Under the pieces are notes generated by a model that was not told where the DNA came from, made no database searches, and worked only from the letters and a program-made list of their open reading frames with translations. Both the position numbers and the translations under genes were made by a program. From NCBI GenBank assembly GCA_008933995.1, contig WARS01000014.1, positions 7,425,192 to 7,489,191 of the forward strand: a stretch of DNA of 64,000 nt, in the 5' to 3' direction. Below, one piece after another: positions 38,528 through 49,737 of the stretch. This DNA comes from Datnioides undecimradiatus (Eukaryota; Chordata; Actinopteri; Lobotiformes; Datnioididae). How positions within the stretch are numbered: the first letter of the stretch is position 1; every line of letters starts with the position of its first letter.

Positions 38528-40732
38528 AAGGAGCGTCGTTTGACTCCTCTCCTTCATGACATGTCTGAGAGCTGAAAACACTCCCTAATCACTTCTGAAG
38601 CGCACACACACCCACCCACCCACCACCACCACCAGGAAGTAAGCACACATACACACACGGTTCATGATGCGTGGTGATGGATCGCACCCGGGCCAGGCTG
38701 AGTGGAGCTGCTCTCCCCTTTGTTTCTTGTTTGTTGAACAGATGCTTCATAATGACACACGCGCGCACGCACACACACATACACACATGCACACACAACC
38801 TGGAGCTGCTCCATTTGAAATCAACAGGAAACAGCCTTTGTGGATTCACTGCGTGTTCCCTTAAACGATGACTTGTTGCGACACATCTTTTAATTGCAGG
38901 AAAATGAGAGGATCTCCAAACCTATGAAACGAATGACAGAGCAGAAAGAACCCTCGTGACCTTGAGCACATTAGCTCTGTCCTGTCGGCCGCCTGGCTCT
39001 CCGCTCTCTTTCCATCCCATCAGCTGAGGCCGCTACACTTAGCCATAAAAAGCCGGGGGCTGCACATTGGCTCAGAGGTAGATCTTTTAATTAATAACCA
39101 TGAGGCTGTGGGCTGCACAGGAGGCCATTTTCCAGCTGTGTATCATGTTTTAAGTGGTTAAGTGCACATGATTTAATGATATCATTCTGTGCCTTCGGTG
39201 GTGAGGACTGCAGAACAGGTCAGGCTCGCCGAGTGAATCTGTGCGCGTGAAAGCGCTGGAATTAGACCGGCTTGATGCGACAGCTCGTTTTGATGGGATT
39301 GCTTTAAACAGTGGCGTAGCACAAGGCTGAAAGGGGGGTGGTTCGTGTTTCAGCGCCCTCTCTGGCTCTTACTTTCAGGCCCGGAGGCGCTTTGTAGCAC
39401 CTGTAACCACGCCCAGCAGCGATGTCACGGTATCCATGGAGGGCAGCTGTAACACAACAACAGCAGGGGGGAAGACGGAGGACTTTCATTGTAGTGTAGA
39501 TTTAAAGAGTGACTTGTTTTCATTATGTCAACCAATAGTTGCAGCAGTGCAGCTGTGGCCAGATGCATTGCATCTTGGATACGCGCTCTCACCTATTTTG
39601 GCTGATTGTGATTCGCAAAATATTGATTATCATTATTCAGTGGATGATTCCTTTAACGTTCCAAAAGGCTTTGGAGTACGGAGGAAAAAGAGTGATTGAT
39701 ATGTCTCTTTATTAAAAGATAAGTCAGTTCTGGGCTTGAATTTCCATTTTGGAAATGTTCCTTCGCATAAAAACGTATATGTTTTTTTTAAGGTTGACAA
39801 ATGAATCTATAAAAAAATCATGTAAAATATATATGTGTGTGTGTGTGTAAATTCAGTTTAAATTTCAGGGTATACTTACTTACTTACTTGGGTATACTCA
39901 TTTTGGCCTTGTTTGGCTTCCGTACTGCGGACTCTTGATGTGGAAAACAGAGTCTCATCATCATGGATGCCTGGCCTTACTGAAGTACTTTACCCCGTCT
40001 TAAAACAGCATGAAATGTGAGCAAGGCGAGCAGTGAGCGAGGAATGAACGCAGCTTGACCAACACTGACCAAGTGTCCAAAGTGTTTTCCGTTTCCTGCG
40101 CCCAGCGTCCTGGGTGTTCAGCACCGCATTTACCTGCATCAACCAAACAGATGGAAACGAACCTCTTCAAGACGTCTGCAGAGTTCGAGGTTGCCGGGCC
40201 TGACAGTCGGATCCAAACACGGCTCGAGCGGCGTTGGCGGTCTCCGTTGCCAAAATCTCCCCGTCTGTGTCTTTAAGTGCGCTGCAGCCCCGCTAGTGCT
40301 AACGCCCCTTCTGCTACCATTATTTAGCTACTTAACGCCATAAAGAGATACAGAATAAAAAGAAGAGAATGGGGCCATGAGGCTGCAGTAATGGGCTTGT
40401 AATGGACTATAAAACAGCAGTAAAATCCACACACTTACCCTCGCAGGCCAAATAACACACACATACGTGCCCGCCATATCTGCCGCACACCTCCTCAGAC
40501 CGCCATCGATCAAAAGATACGGATAAATAATCCGTTCCAGACGTGCCGCTGGACGGTCGCGCTTACATAGGGGTCCGCGACACGGCGAGCCGTTTGTTTC
40601 ACTTTTCTCTAACATCTGCCACTGCGCGCGGAGGTGTTTCAGAGGTGATTTTCAGTCTGCAGGAAAATGTCAATAACCGTAATATAGAAAAATACAATGG
40701 GAGAATACAAAAAGGAATAGATTCTGAAGGGG

Positions 40733-40755
40733 ACACACACACACACACACACACA
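40733..40755. repeat. (AC)n microsatellite
   Basis: Eleven uninterrupted AC units. Confidence 0.95.
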
Positions 40756-42705
40756 GTTCTCCAGCCATGATAAAAGAGTCTTTGAGGCTGTAGCCTGGGG
40801 ATTAGTTTTGAGGATCGCCTTGGGTCGTCCCTCCCCCCCTCCCTCCACCCCGTCCTCCTCACTATCCTGTACTGCCTTCTGCAGCACATTGTACACCATG
40901 AAGTACACCGTGACGGTGTCCATTCAACAGCTATTTCAGATATATACTCCTTTTTCAATATGGAGTTTTGCGGGATTTCCTAGATCCAGGTTTTGGCATG
41001 CTTAGAGGTTACACGACTCCGCCGAGGAGATCACTTGCGCTGAAAACACAAGAGTGGTTTGTTTGAGCTTGACCGAAAGAAACCGGTCTCAGATTTAACG
41101 CAGGAGCAAAGTGACAGTTTATATTTGTCTCGCCGCAAACGACTGCTTGCATTTCTAATCTCTTCTGATGAAAAATCAATTAGCCACATTAACATTTGCA
41201 GCGGGAGAGAGGAGGCTGCAAGCGGAGCAGCGGGACCGAGATGCTGCTTGTGTATTCAAGATTTTCCCACTCCTCACGCTATCTGGGAGCCAAGCCCGCG
41301 CCCGAGTCTCTTCGCTGAACTGGGATGAGTTTGATTCCCTGTTTAAAAAAACGAGTCAGCAGCTCAGAACCCGCTGTGCTTAATTCGGCGCAAGCCTGAG
41401 TAGGTTTAAACACTGTGTACACCCCAGAAACTAAGAATGAATAAGTGAATCGGTGCAGTTCGACCAGACACGTGTTGGCGCAGATCTTGCTTCCTGTCTG
41501 GGTTTTTGTACACTGACCGAGCCCCGAGGCGTGGTAAGAGATTCAGCATTGTGTACGTTGCGTCACCATGGAGCTCGAACTTGAGCAGAAAGCGTGGAGG
41601 ATCATTGCCTGCTACCACCCAGAGACCTAACAGCCGTCTGTGCAGTGGAGAAGCCGCAGCGTCAGAGAGGGAATGCAGCGTGTCATCATAAAGACAGGGG
41701 CATGCTGGCTCATTTGCGGGGTCGTGCACCTTGAATTCACCCACCGAGGGTTAGACTGTCAACAGAGAGCTGTGCTGCACCGATCTGAAGGGTCTCACAG
41801 AGGAAATCCAGCTGAAAAGGTCTGACCTGTGCACAATTGATTCTTGCACCCAAACTACTCAGAGTTTGGCGACAGCGACTTCTTCCAATTCACCAAAATG
41901 CAGTCCAAGATAGAGGGCCATCGCTTTGACACAGAGGTGGAGGTCCAGAGAACATCAAGGTTTAGATAGCAGGGGATCCAGGGAGGAGTGTTCCGGGAGC
42001 GCAGGAAGCCGCGTATCACTACACAGCGGGCCTGTTTTCAAAGGGGTTGGAGTTTTTTTGCTTTTTCTAGACACAGTCTCGCGACAAAGTGGTGGCACCT
42101 AATGTTCGGCAACACCCAGATCCTATTATTATGACAGAATGTGACATTACATCTGAATGGTTTTTCTTGTCTCGGTGAATCATCCTCTCACACTGAGCGG
42201 GTTTATTGGGAAATAGCATGAGGCTCGTTTTAAGAACATTGGACCCCACCAGTGATTGGCTCCCTCTTTAACCAACGGGAAAGAGATTCACGTTATCTTG
42301 ACTGCTGAACGTAAGAGGGGTCGCAAACCCCAGGAGGGATAATACGGCGTGATGTAACAATAAGCGTGATGACTCACGGCGCCCAGGAACCTGCCAAACC
42401 CACGAACAACTGCTCAGATCCTGTCTCCAGGCTACAGGCGCAGGGTGTCACATATCATCCCGTCTCATAACTGTCCCATCAATCTCTTTCCTTCTCGCCC
42501 TACCTAAATAATCTTCAAGCGACCCTTGCAGTGAAGTGGAGGGAGCAAAGAAATCTCTTTGGTGATTCAGGCCGCAGGCAAGACATCAGAAAGCTAGACA
42601 CTCAATTTTAGCTTGGCAGTAATCTCTGCGCTCCTACCTGTAATCTGTACAGTGAGACACACAGGCTCGAAACGAAATCTCTCCCTTGTTTCTGGAGGGC
42701 ACGGT

Positions 42706-42756
42706 GCAATTTGTATGCCTCCGAACGAGCATGTGGTTCGGAGGCATACAAATTGC
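42706..42756. repeat. Perfect 21-bp inverted repeat, 9-nt loop
   Basis: The left arm 42706-42726 (starting GCAATTTGTATGCC) and right arm 42736-42756 (ending GGCATACAAATTGC) are exact reverse complements. The spacer is GAGCATGTG. Three G.T pairs could extend the stem outward. No TA duplication or transposon ends are visible around it. Confidence 0.93.
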
Positions 42757-44289
42757 GTTCGGCGCTTGCGTGCGTGCGCGTTGTGTTTGGAGCTAATAAA
42801 CCCGACAGCACTTTGAGCTACTGGTTTGATTAAAGACAGTTACTCTGTCTTCTTGTGTCTTCGCTCTCTCATTCTCATTCCGAGTCTCTCTTTGTCTCAT
42901 TTCCCCTTTCCCTCCATCCGCTACGAGCACTCAGGAAGAAAGGATCAGAGAGGAAGGGAAGGGGGAGGGGGCGGACAGAAAAAGGTGGGTGGTTGTTAAC
43001 CTTTGTAGAGATGCCACTTTGTTGATTTTCCTCTGTGTTTCATCTTACACTTCAACTAATTAAAGCCATCAAACACACACGTGTGTGCACACACTCAGAG
43101 CTACGGGCATTTCTCAGTCCACTAATTAAAGCATCTGTTTCTACCTGATCGCGGCTGCTTTGGCCTCCACCGCTCTCTCTCTTTCACCACATCCCTCCAT
43201 CGCCACGGCTTCCGTTTAGACAGGAGCTGGTATATCACTTGTCCACGCTGCGTTTGCTGCTCGTGTCACTTTCTGGAAAGATGGAGATTGATTCGGGTTT
43301 GCAGACGCACTGGTGGACTCCTTCCAACCTCTCCCTCGCATCCGTCCTCCACCTCCCCTCTTCCCTCCCCACCGTGACCTCGCTAAACTTGTCGGTGAAG
43401 AGGCTCAGCCATCATTTGGTTTGGACTTGGGTTTTGGACTCCACACTTTCAGAGACCCGAGTTTCATTTTTGTGGGGAAGGTGAATCTCAGTTCAGCGGA
43501 GAAGAAAACTGTTCTCTGATGATAAGAGCCTTTAAGTGCCATTTCAGCAATCTTCACAATGAGGCATTAACACATGATGAGCGGCGAGCACGTCAGGCGG
43601 AGCCGCTAAATACACTTACGGTTAAATTATCAACAATAAAAGAAGTGGTCCAAGCATTCATTAGAGTGCGCTGGTGAGTTGGCAGCCAGCATCCACCAGG
43701 GTTTAGAATTTAGTTTTTTTTGGCTAATCAAAGGAGCAACATGATGAAAGAGGTTGTCAAACTGTAATGCTGACATCCATAAAAACACACGGAACGTCTT
43801 CTGGGTTTCATATGGACAAAACAAAAGTGTGATATTCCTCGTGCAGCATTCTCAGCCTTTTGAAAGGGATCACAAAGCGTCTTCTTTTCAGCTTCTTTCA
43901 AGCGGCAGCTGAGAATGTACAAAGCTTCTGCTAATGTGATGTGAGGCTGAGGAGGCGGGTTGATCTTCCTGCAGCTGGAATCCTACGAACATGCACCTAA
44001 ACGTGTCCGTAAGGCCTCGCAGGGCAGGGTGTTACAGCAGCTCACTGATGCTTTCAGAGCAACCCATGTGCACACTCTAAATCTCAAGAAAGCGATTTTG
44101 TGGAGTCAAGTGAGGCATGTTGATCGGTTTATTGGACTCCTGTCTGGAGGCAAGTTTCAGAGGGTGCAAGGGCTTACAAGATTAGATCAGGCCGCAGGTG
44201 AAGGTTTCCACCTGGATGTGCTGACCCCAGGTTGCAAAACCTGGCGTTTGGATGCGGAATGTTGCCCTTTTGCAGGGGGAGGGGTTCCA

Positions 44290-44552
44290 ACAGTGAGATC
44301 AACAGTCGGATTGGCGCCATCTCAGTAATTCAGTTGTACCAGATTATAATGGCGATGAGGGAATTGAGCCTGAAGGGGAAGCTTGAGATTTATCTACAAT
44401 TGATCCCCAAACAATGGATATAAAGAGGTCAAAATGAACTTCCTGTGCAGATCGGCTCAGCTCACCCTTTCAGATAGGGATCTCAGACCTCCATGAGAAG
44501 ATTGGAGCTCTTTCCCATTGAAAGGAACCAGTCAAGGTGGCTCAGGTGTTTC
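44290..44552 (+). pseudogene. Non-LTR retrotransposon fragment (reverse transcriptase C-terminal part)
   Basis: Segments in order match the abundant fish LINE: GAGATCAACAGTCGGATTGG (EINRRIG), GAGGGAATTGAGCCTGAAGG (RELSRKAKL), AAAATGAACTTCCTGTGCAG (MSFLRR), CTTTCAGATAGGGAT (LRDR) and GGAGCTC..CCATTGAAAGG..CAGTCAAGGTGGCTC (LELFPIERNQSRWLR). Stops and small deletions break the frame, and the region between the IYL-like and MNFL parts is shortened. Similarity stops after about 44552. Confidence 0.65.
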
Positions 44553-45114
44553 AGCTGGGAGGACAACTGTCTTCTCATGACAAGACGTGCTGAATCACCA
44601 AAGCTCTCAGTCCAGCTAACTTTGCTTGCACAAGCTTTGTCTCTGGCAGTCAAACCGCGGCCAAGTCGTGCTGTTTGCGTTACTGCTTCTATACATTTGT
44701 ATGTCCAGTGTTGATCAGATACCGTCCACCAGCCATTTCTGCAGATAAGATCCATATCTCCAACTATAGGTCTTGCCTTTTGCAGCTTTAACCTCCCTTG
44801 TTCTCAGCTTCCCCTCCTCCTTCTCTTCTCCTTTCATGTGCTGCTGTTTTCCTCTGTTCCTGTACCCCACCGGGAAAATCCATAAATGGCCAAATAACAG
44901 ATTTTACCAGCACAAATACTTGGTTTGTACTTGGACAGAAAGAAAATATGCTGTTTTTCATAGTCGGCTGAGCAACATGGTCGAAGCAAACTATCTTTTC
45001 TGTCAAAAATCCATAACTCTGCAGGATGTTCACTTCAACCAATCAGAAAGCAAGAATCCTGCCAACGCTCCCCTCCATCTCCCCGTGTCCCTCAACGATT
45101 TTTTTTCCTCCAGC

Positions 45115-45115
<1 letters not shown>

Positions 45116-45149
<34 letters not shown>
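45116..45149. repeat. (AC)n microsatellite
   Basis: About 17 uninterrupted AC units. Confidence 0.97.
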
Positions 45150-45152
<3 letters not shown>

Positions 45153-45682
45153 GCCGAGCAAGAGACTCGAGGTTGGCAGACGAGTGGCGCTGTCATTTGT
45201 CAGCTACATCCCAGAGGTAACATAAGGGATAGGCCGCACAAGTGTGTGTCAGTGTGTGTGGGGGTGTGTTTGTGTGTGTCAGCTAAATTGGGCGTAGCAC
45301 TGATGTTGTATGGAATGATCAAACAATTGATCCAAAATTTAGTTTGATGCTTCCTGGCTTGAACTCGAGGAGAAGTGGAGGGAAGGGTGAGGCAGGGAGG
45401 GGAAGACAAAAAAGGGGGAGAGGGGGCACAGAAACAAAGAAGCATGGGAAGTTTGAGGTGGGGGGGGGGCACTGAGCGCGATGCACTATGAGCAGAGATC
45501 ACAGTCTCAATCTGAATACATTTAAATATATTCTCTCTGTTCTTCTTAATCATACTCACTGTGGCTACTGAAACGAGCCCAGCCTGCCTCCTGTGTGAAT
45601 ATGTTATCTCTTAGTCTGAAGTTTATTGTTTGCAGGGATACTTTTGTATTGAGCGCTTCAGTTGGTCCTGTGTAATACACTA

Positions 45683-45696
45683 CTGCCATCCAGTGG
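45683..45696 (-). promoter_or_regulatory. Candidate CTCF site
   Basis: On the minus strand CCACTGGATGGCAG differs by one base from the CTCF core (CCASYAGRKGGCRS). Similar sequences also occur in some dispersed fish repeats, so binding is only a possibility. Confidence 0.3.
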
Positions 45697-47421
45697 TCAG
45701 ACAATGGACCGACTCGTTTCCAGCAGCCCTACAAGCTCAATCTTGAAATATTAAAAAATGCCTAAATGACACAGAACATCATTAAGAGAATATAATATTT
45801 TTATGTGTTCAGTTTATTTGAGCTGTGGACATGTTCAGTGCTTCAACAGCGCTAATGCTCCCTCAAACACACACACATAGCTGCACAAAGATGCTAAACT
45901 CATTAAAAAAAACACACTTAAATCCACAAAAACTCAGTCAAACACACACACACACACAAATCGTAGTGGGCAGTGCAGCCTTAATACCATCCATTACGCT
46001 GTGATCTCCACTAATAGGCCACTCCAGTGGCAGGCTAATTCAAGAGACTGATTAGCATAAGTGAGCTATGGCGTTCATTAGCCTTATCAAGGATTCATAA
46101 CGCTGACCAAAACGAATGGGATCCTCTGTGCGGTGTCCAAGACGAGCACTGAGGTCATTTTACATAGGCTGTGTTTGCCCCCCCCCCCCCCGACGCTCAC
46201 ACACATAAAGCGCGCAGTGCTTAGATGTATTTCATGGTCATTTCTGAGGCAATGGAGGGCAATATTGCCTTCAGCAGGTAAATGGAGAGGAAGTTTGAAC
46301 AAAATGAACGTTATGCTGACATATAACTCAGCTAACGTGCAAAATGGTGCCAGCATAGTGGGCCGTAAAGAACTAATGCCTGTCTCTTTATGTTAACAGG
46401 GCGCTTCATTAGGAACTGAAACACAAAAATAAAGCTTAAAGGGCTAAAAGTGACTATATTTAAACATTCTGCATACAGCAGCAGGAAATTAAAGAGGCAG
46501 ACACCACAAACCGTGTATGTATATTAATTCAGTCAGCAAAAGCTAGGCTAGTGCTGTTATAATCCAAAATGTATTATTGTTATTTAGCAGCTAAAGAGTC
46601 AAACAATGCTCACAGTGGCTGGTGGAGACCAAAACAGAGTTGGAAAAAAAGGCAAATTAGCAAATAAGTGTTCTCGTCCATTCAGTACAAGATGGACATT
46701 TTTTGAAAAAGGTCAAAATTGTGCAGCAAACATCTCAAAGCGGTTTTCACAGGCCGAACAACACTCTGCGTGACAAGTTAACGGGTCTTGATGTGTAAAA
46801 AACTGGTGCAATCTGATATCATTAGCTGCCTTTTCATATTATAAAAGCTACACGCATGAAAAAGTGGGAACTTGACGTGGTCTCTCGCAGGGAAGGAGCG
46901 GCAAAAGGCTTCCTGTTCCCCTCCTGTGTTTTGGGTCGGGCTGCTGCAAAGTTAAAGACCATAAAATTAGTTTGGGGCTATAAATTCAACCAGCTGAGGG
47001 GCTTTTTGCCTGGACAATCAATTTTTGGATGAAGTTGCTAGCCATGCTATGCTGCTGTGGCCTTCCTGAGTCAGTGTAATGCTGAGTGGGATGCAGTGAG
47101 TGTGGGTGTGTGTGTGTGTGTGTATTGACACTGGGGTGTCTGGTTGAGTAATGGGGGCGTAGCAGAGTTTAGATGGCTTCTATCCTCCTTCCTATCCAAT
47201 GCTGGAGAAGGTCATCACTCATACAGACAGAGGGAGAGAGAGAGTGAGCGAGCGAGCGACAGTGCTCATCCAGGCAGGAAAGAGAGTGTGTGAATGGTGT
47301 GTGCGCGTGTGTGTGTGTGTGTGCGCGAGCAAGAGAGCATGAATGAGACAGACAACAGAGCAATGGTACTGCGAGGGACAAAGACGATGGAAGGAGAATG
47401 AGAAAGGTGGAGAACCTGTGG

Positions 47422-47423
<2 letters not shown>

Positions 47424-47457
<34 letters not shown>
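47424..47457. repeat. (TG)n microsatellite
   Basis: About 17 TG units. Shorter TG arrays lie nearby at 47103-47123 and 47304-47322. Confidence 0.96.
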
Positions 47458-49123
47458 ACTCGAGCATGCAGGTAAGACTTGTATTCTCTCTTTCAGGATG
47501 CAACAACCATGACCTCCAACCCCAAGTCATCCATGCATTTTCACATTTCACAATGCAGCTTGCACATCCCAGCTCTATGACAACGCTTCATGTGTGAGGA
47601 CCTTTGTCAGCTGCTAACTGAACCACTAAAGCCTCATTAAGCACCAGAGACACACTCCAGTCTGTGCCATCGCTGCATGAAATCCAGACTCAGTCACCCG
47701 ACCGTACAGCCATCACACTTGTTAGCTGTCTAAATCAAGATTTCGGATTGGATTTGGTGCAGAGATCGCCACAGATTCTCTTTCGGGAGGTAATCCACGT
47801 CTTGGATTTGCGTTACTCCAGTTTTGCTCTGAGCTTTACTTGTTGTGCTGCCTTTATGGTCTAGCGGGAGAATCAGAACTTTGTTGGTGAACAGCCCTGT
47901 TGCTTACATGTAGTAAATTGTCAGAATATCAAACCCGGAGGACTAAAGATACATAAACAAGTAACCCACAGGCTCTGCAGCTTTTCATTCTCTTGTTTTT
48001 TCACTTGTTGTGGTTTGGTGGATGGTGCAGAAAACAGGCTCCCACAGGTTTTCTGGACAGAGGCAAAAATCCAGCCTTAAATGCTTTCACGTACCGTCTT
48101 TCAATAATCCTAACAGCTTAGCTTTAATATGTGTGAGCCTTTGCTTTCACCAGACCTTAGAGAAAAGACATTACTCTGGCTTTGATTTAGAGTCCGACGC
48201 CTAGAGCTGCTGCACAGAAACGGTGAACAATGTAACCACTGCTGGAAGACTGACTGTGCCAGATTTCATTGAGATATAAGAGCGTTTAACTGCAGGAAGC
48301 CCAAAAGTAATGTGAACTCATGAACCGAATGTGTCAGACCTGACTGAGAGTGGACAGCGACACTATTAGCTATAAGGCTGTACGCAGAGATGCTTTGGGC
48401 TAAATGCATTAGCACGCCAACGTCTCCAAAATGGCGATACTGATGCTGATGTTGGGTTTAGTTTAAAGACAAATGAAAGTGTCTGAGGGCGGAGTCGTAT
48501 CAATGATTTCTTTTGGGTGGGATCATGTCGGCTCACGTCAGGTGGATGAAGGGTCTGGTTCCTTTAAGTAAACGCTGATTTAAAGATTTGGTAAAACTTT
48601 CCATCACTGGGTCTGTTGCTATTGGCAGATGATCCATGACCTGGAGGTCTCCCTGTTAATGTCATTTAAAGACTAATTTAATAAGGGTTTCTTTCCATTT
48701 CTGTATTTAACACAATATGAAACAACTTTGTGATTAAAGTCGATCTGGTTTCTCAGTACCTTAATGATCTGTGAATAATGAACAGTGTGATTGAAATACA
48801 GATTATCTTCCTGTGTCATCTCCTGCGAAATGATGATGAAAATGGTTTCACTATCTGTAACTTCAACCAACTCTAAAGGAATAGTTCCACATGAAAACTA
48901 CCTTTTTAACTGTTCTGGACCATATTTCAATATGTGCCAAAAATACAATGTACAAATACAAAAAAGGTCAATTTCTTTGTTTCTTCGAATCAAAAACTGA
49001 TCATGTTTCCTTCCTATAAAAGAAAAAATACAGTTACTTATGTAAACTTGAATTGACCAATTATAAACCAATAATATCCAGATCAATCATTAACTTTTAG
49101 TAGCAGAGGACCAAGATTAGTCA

Positions 49124-49165
49124 GCTAGCGGTAGCAGCTAGCGGCAGCAGCTAGCGGCAGCAGCT
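49124..49165. repeat. Short 15-bp tandem repeat downstream of cspp1
   Basis: GCTAGCGGTAGCA, then GCTAGCGGCAGCA twice: about three copies of a 15-bp unit AGCTAGCGGCAGC. It overlaps or borders the predicted 3' end of the cspp1 transcript. Confidence 0.85.
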
Positions 49166-49303
49166 TTATTCAGTGGAGGTTTATATGTGAGATCTTGAAG
49201 GCAATTGTGTTGAATGTGTCGGAGAACTTCTGACGTGACGATCTGACGCCTTGTCAAAGGATGCAAACAATTTAAATACACTGCTCATATATTTAAAATA
49301 TAA

Positions 49304-49309
49304 TTTATT
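49304..49309 (-). terminator. Candidate polyadenylation signal for cspp1
   Basis: AATAAA on the minus strand, about 255 bases after the cspp1 stop codon. It would give a short 3' UTR. A second AATAAA lies at 49165-49170, about 395 bases after the stop. Which one is used cannot be told from sequence alone. Confidence 0.45.
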
Positions 49310-49564
49310 TAAAACTTAATTTAGTCATTAATAAAATAGTAAATGTCTTTAAACAAGAGCATGTGAGTTCTGACTTTAATATCAGATATTGAGGTTCTCT
49401 GATGTAAAGGAGTTCGCTAGAAGTACATACCAGTATGTTTTGTTATTCAGACATTGATACTGACACGCACCATATTCTTATGATTCACAGACAGAGAAGC
49501 CAGCAGTGGATTAAGATTGGCTGTCAGCAAAGGAAGGCACCCCCCAGCTTCCGCGGACGCACCG

Positions 49565-49737
49565 TTACGTCGTCAACCGCTCCCTCCTCGACGGTCGGTC
49601 CAAATATTTCAGCGTGTCCGATGTTCCTGGTCGCATCCAGGGATCCGTGGCAACCGTTTCCACGGAGCTTTGATGCTTAAGGTTGTGAAGAGAGAACCGG
49701 TGAGGGGAGGAGTCGTCGTCAGACAGGTCCTCTGGTC
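49565..49737 (-). CDS. cspp1: cspp1 last coding exon (27)
   Basis: Residues 1057-1113 and stop TAA (49567-49565). [16 protein letters not shown] matches VATEPWLRPGTSETLK near the CSPP1 C-terminus. The fish tail then ends after [14 protein letters not shown], shorter than the mammalian FMAEQLNQEQQQ extension. Acceptor TCCAG|GACCAG. Phase 1 in. Confidence 0.93.

Larger units (their letters stand above)
28816..44289. other. Non-coding stretch, no gene recognised
   Basis: It contains the SINE relic at 30.9 kb, CA/GT arrays at 38.3-38.5 and 40.7 kb, (ACTT)n at about 39.88 kb, the possible conserved element at 36.9-37.2 kb and the hairpin at 42.7 kb. CpG-rich patches at about 33.52-33.66 and 34.15-34.40 kb could mark an unrecognised promoter, but no adjoining coding exon was seen. 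Confidence 0.5.
44553..49303. other. Non-coding stretch, no gene recognised
   Basis: CA and TG arrays (45.12, 47.10, 47.31, 47.43 kb), a run of about 14 C at 46178-46191 and a candidate CTCF site are the only structures noted between the LINE fragment and the 3' end of cspp1. Confidence 0.55.

Noticed and set aside
39056-39080. tRNA A-box-like sequence (TGGCTCAGAGGTAGA)
   Set aside because: No B box at the expected distance and no cloverleaf, so neither tRNA nor a supported SINE.
43960-44328. 122-codon open frame
   Set aside because: It runs across the start of the LINE fragment in a non-LINE frame, and no known motif is present.
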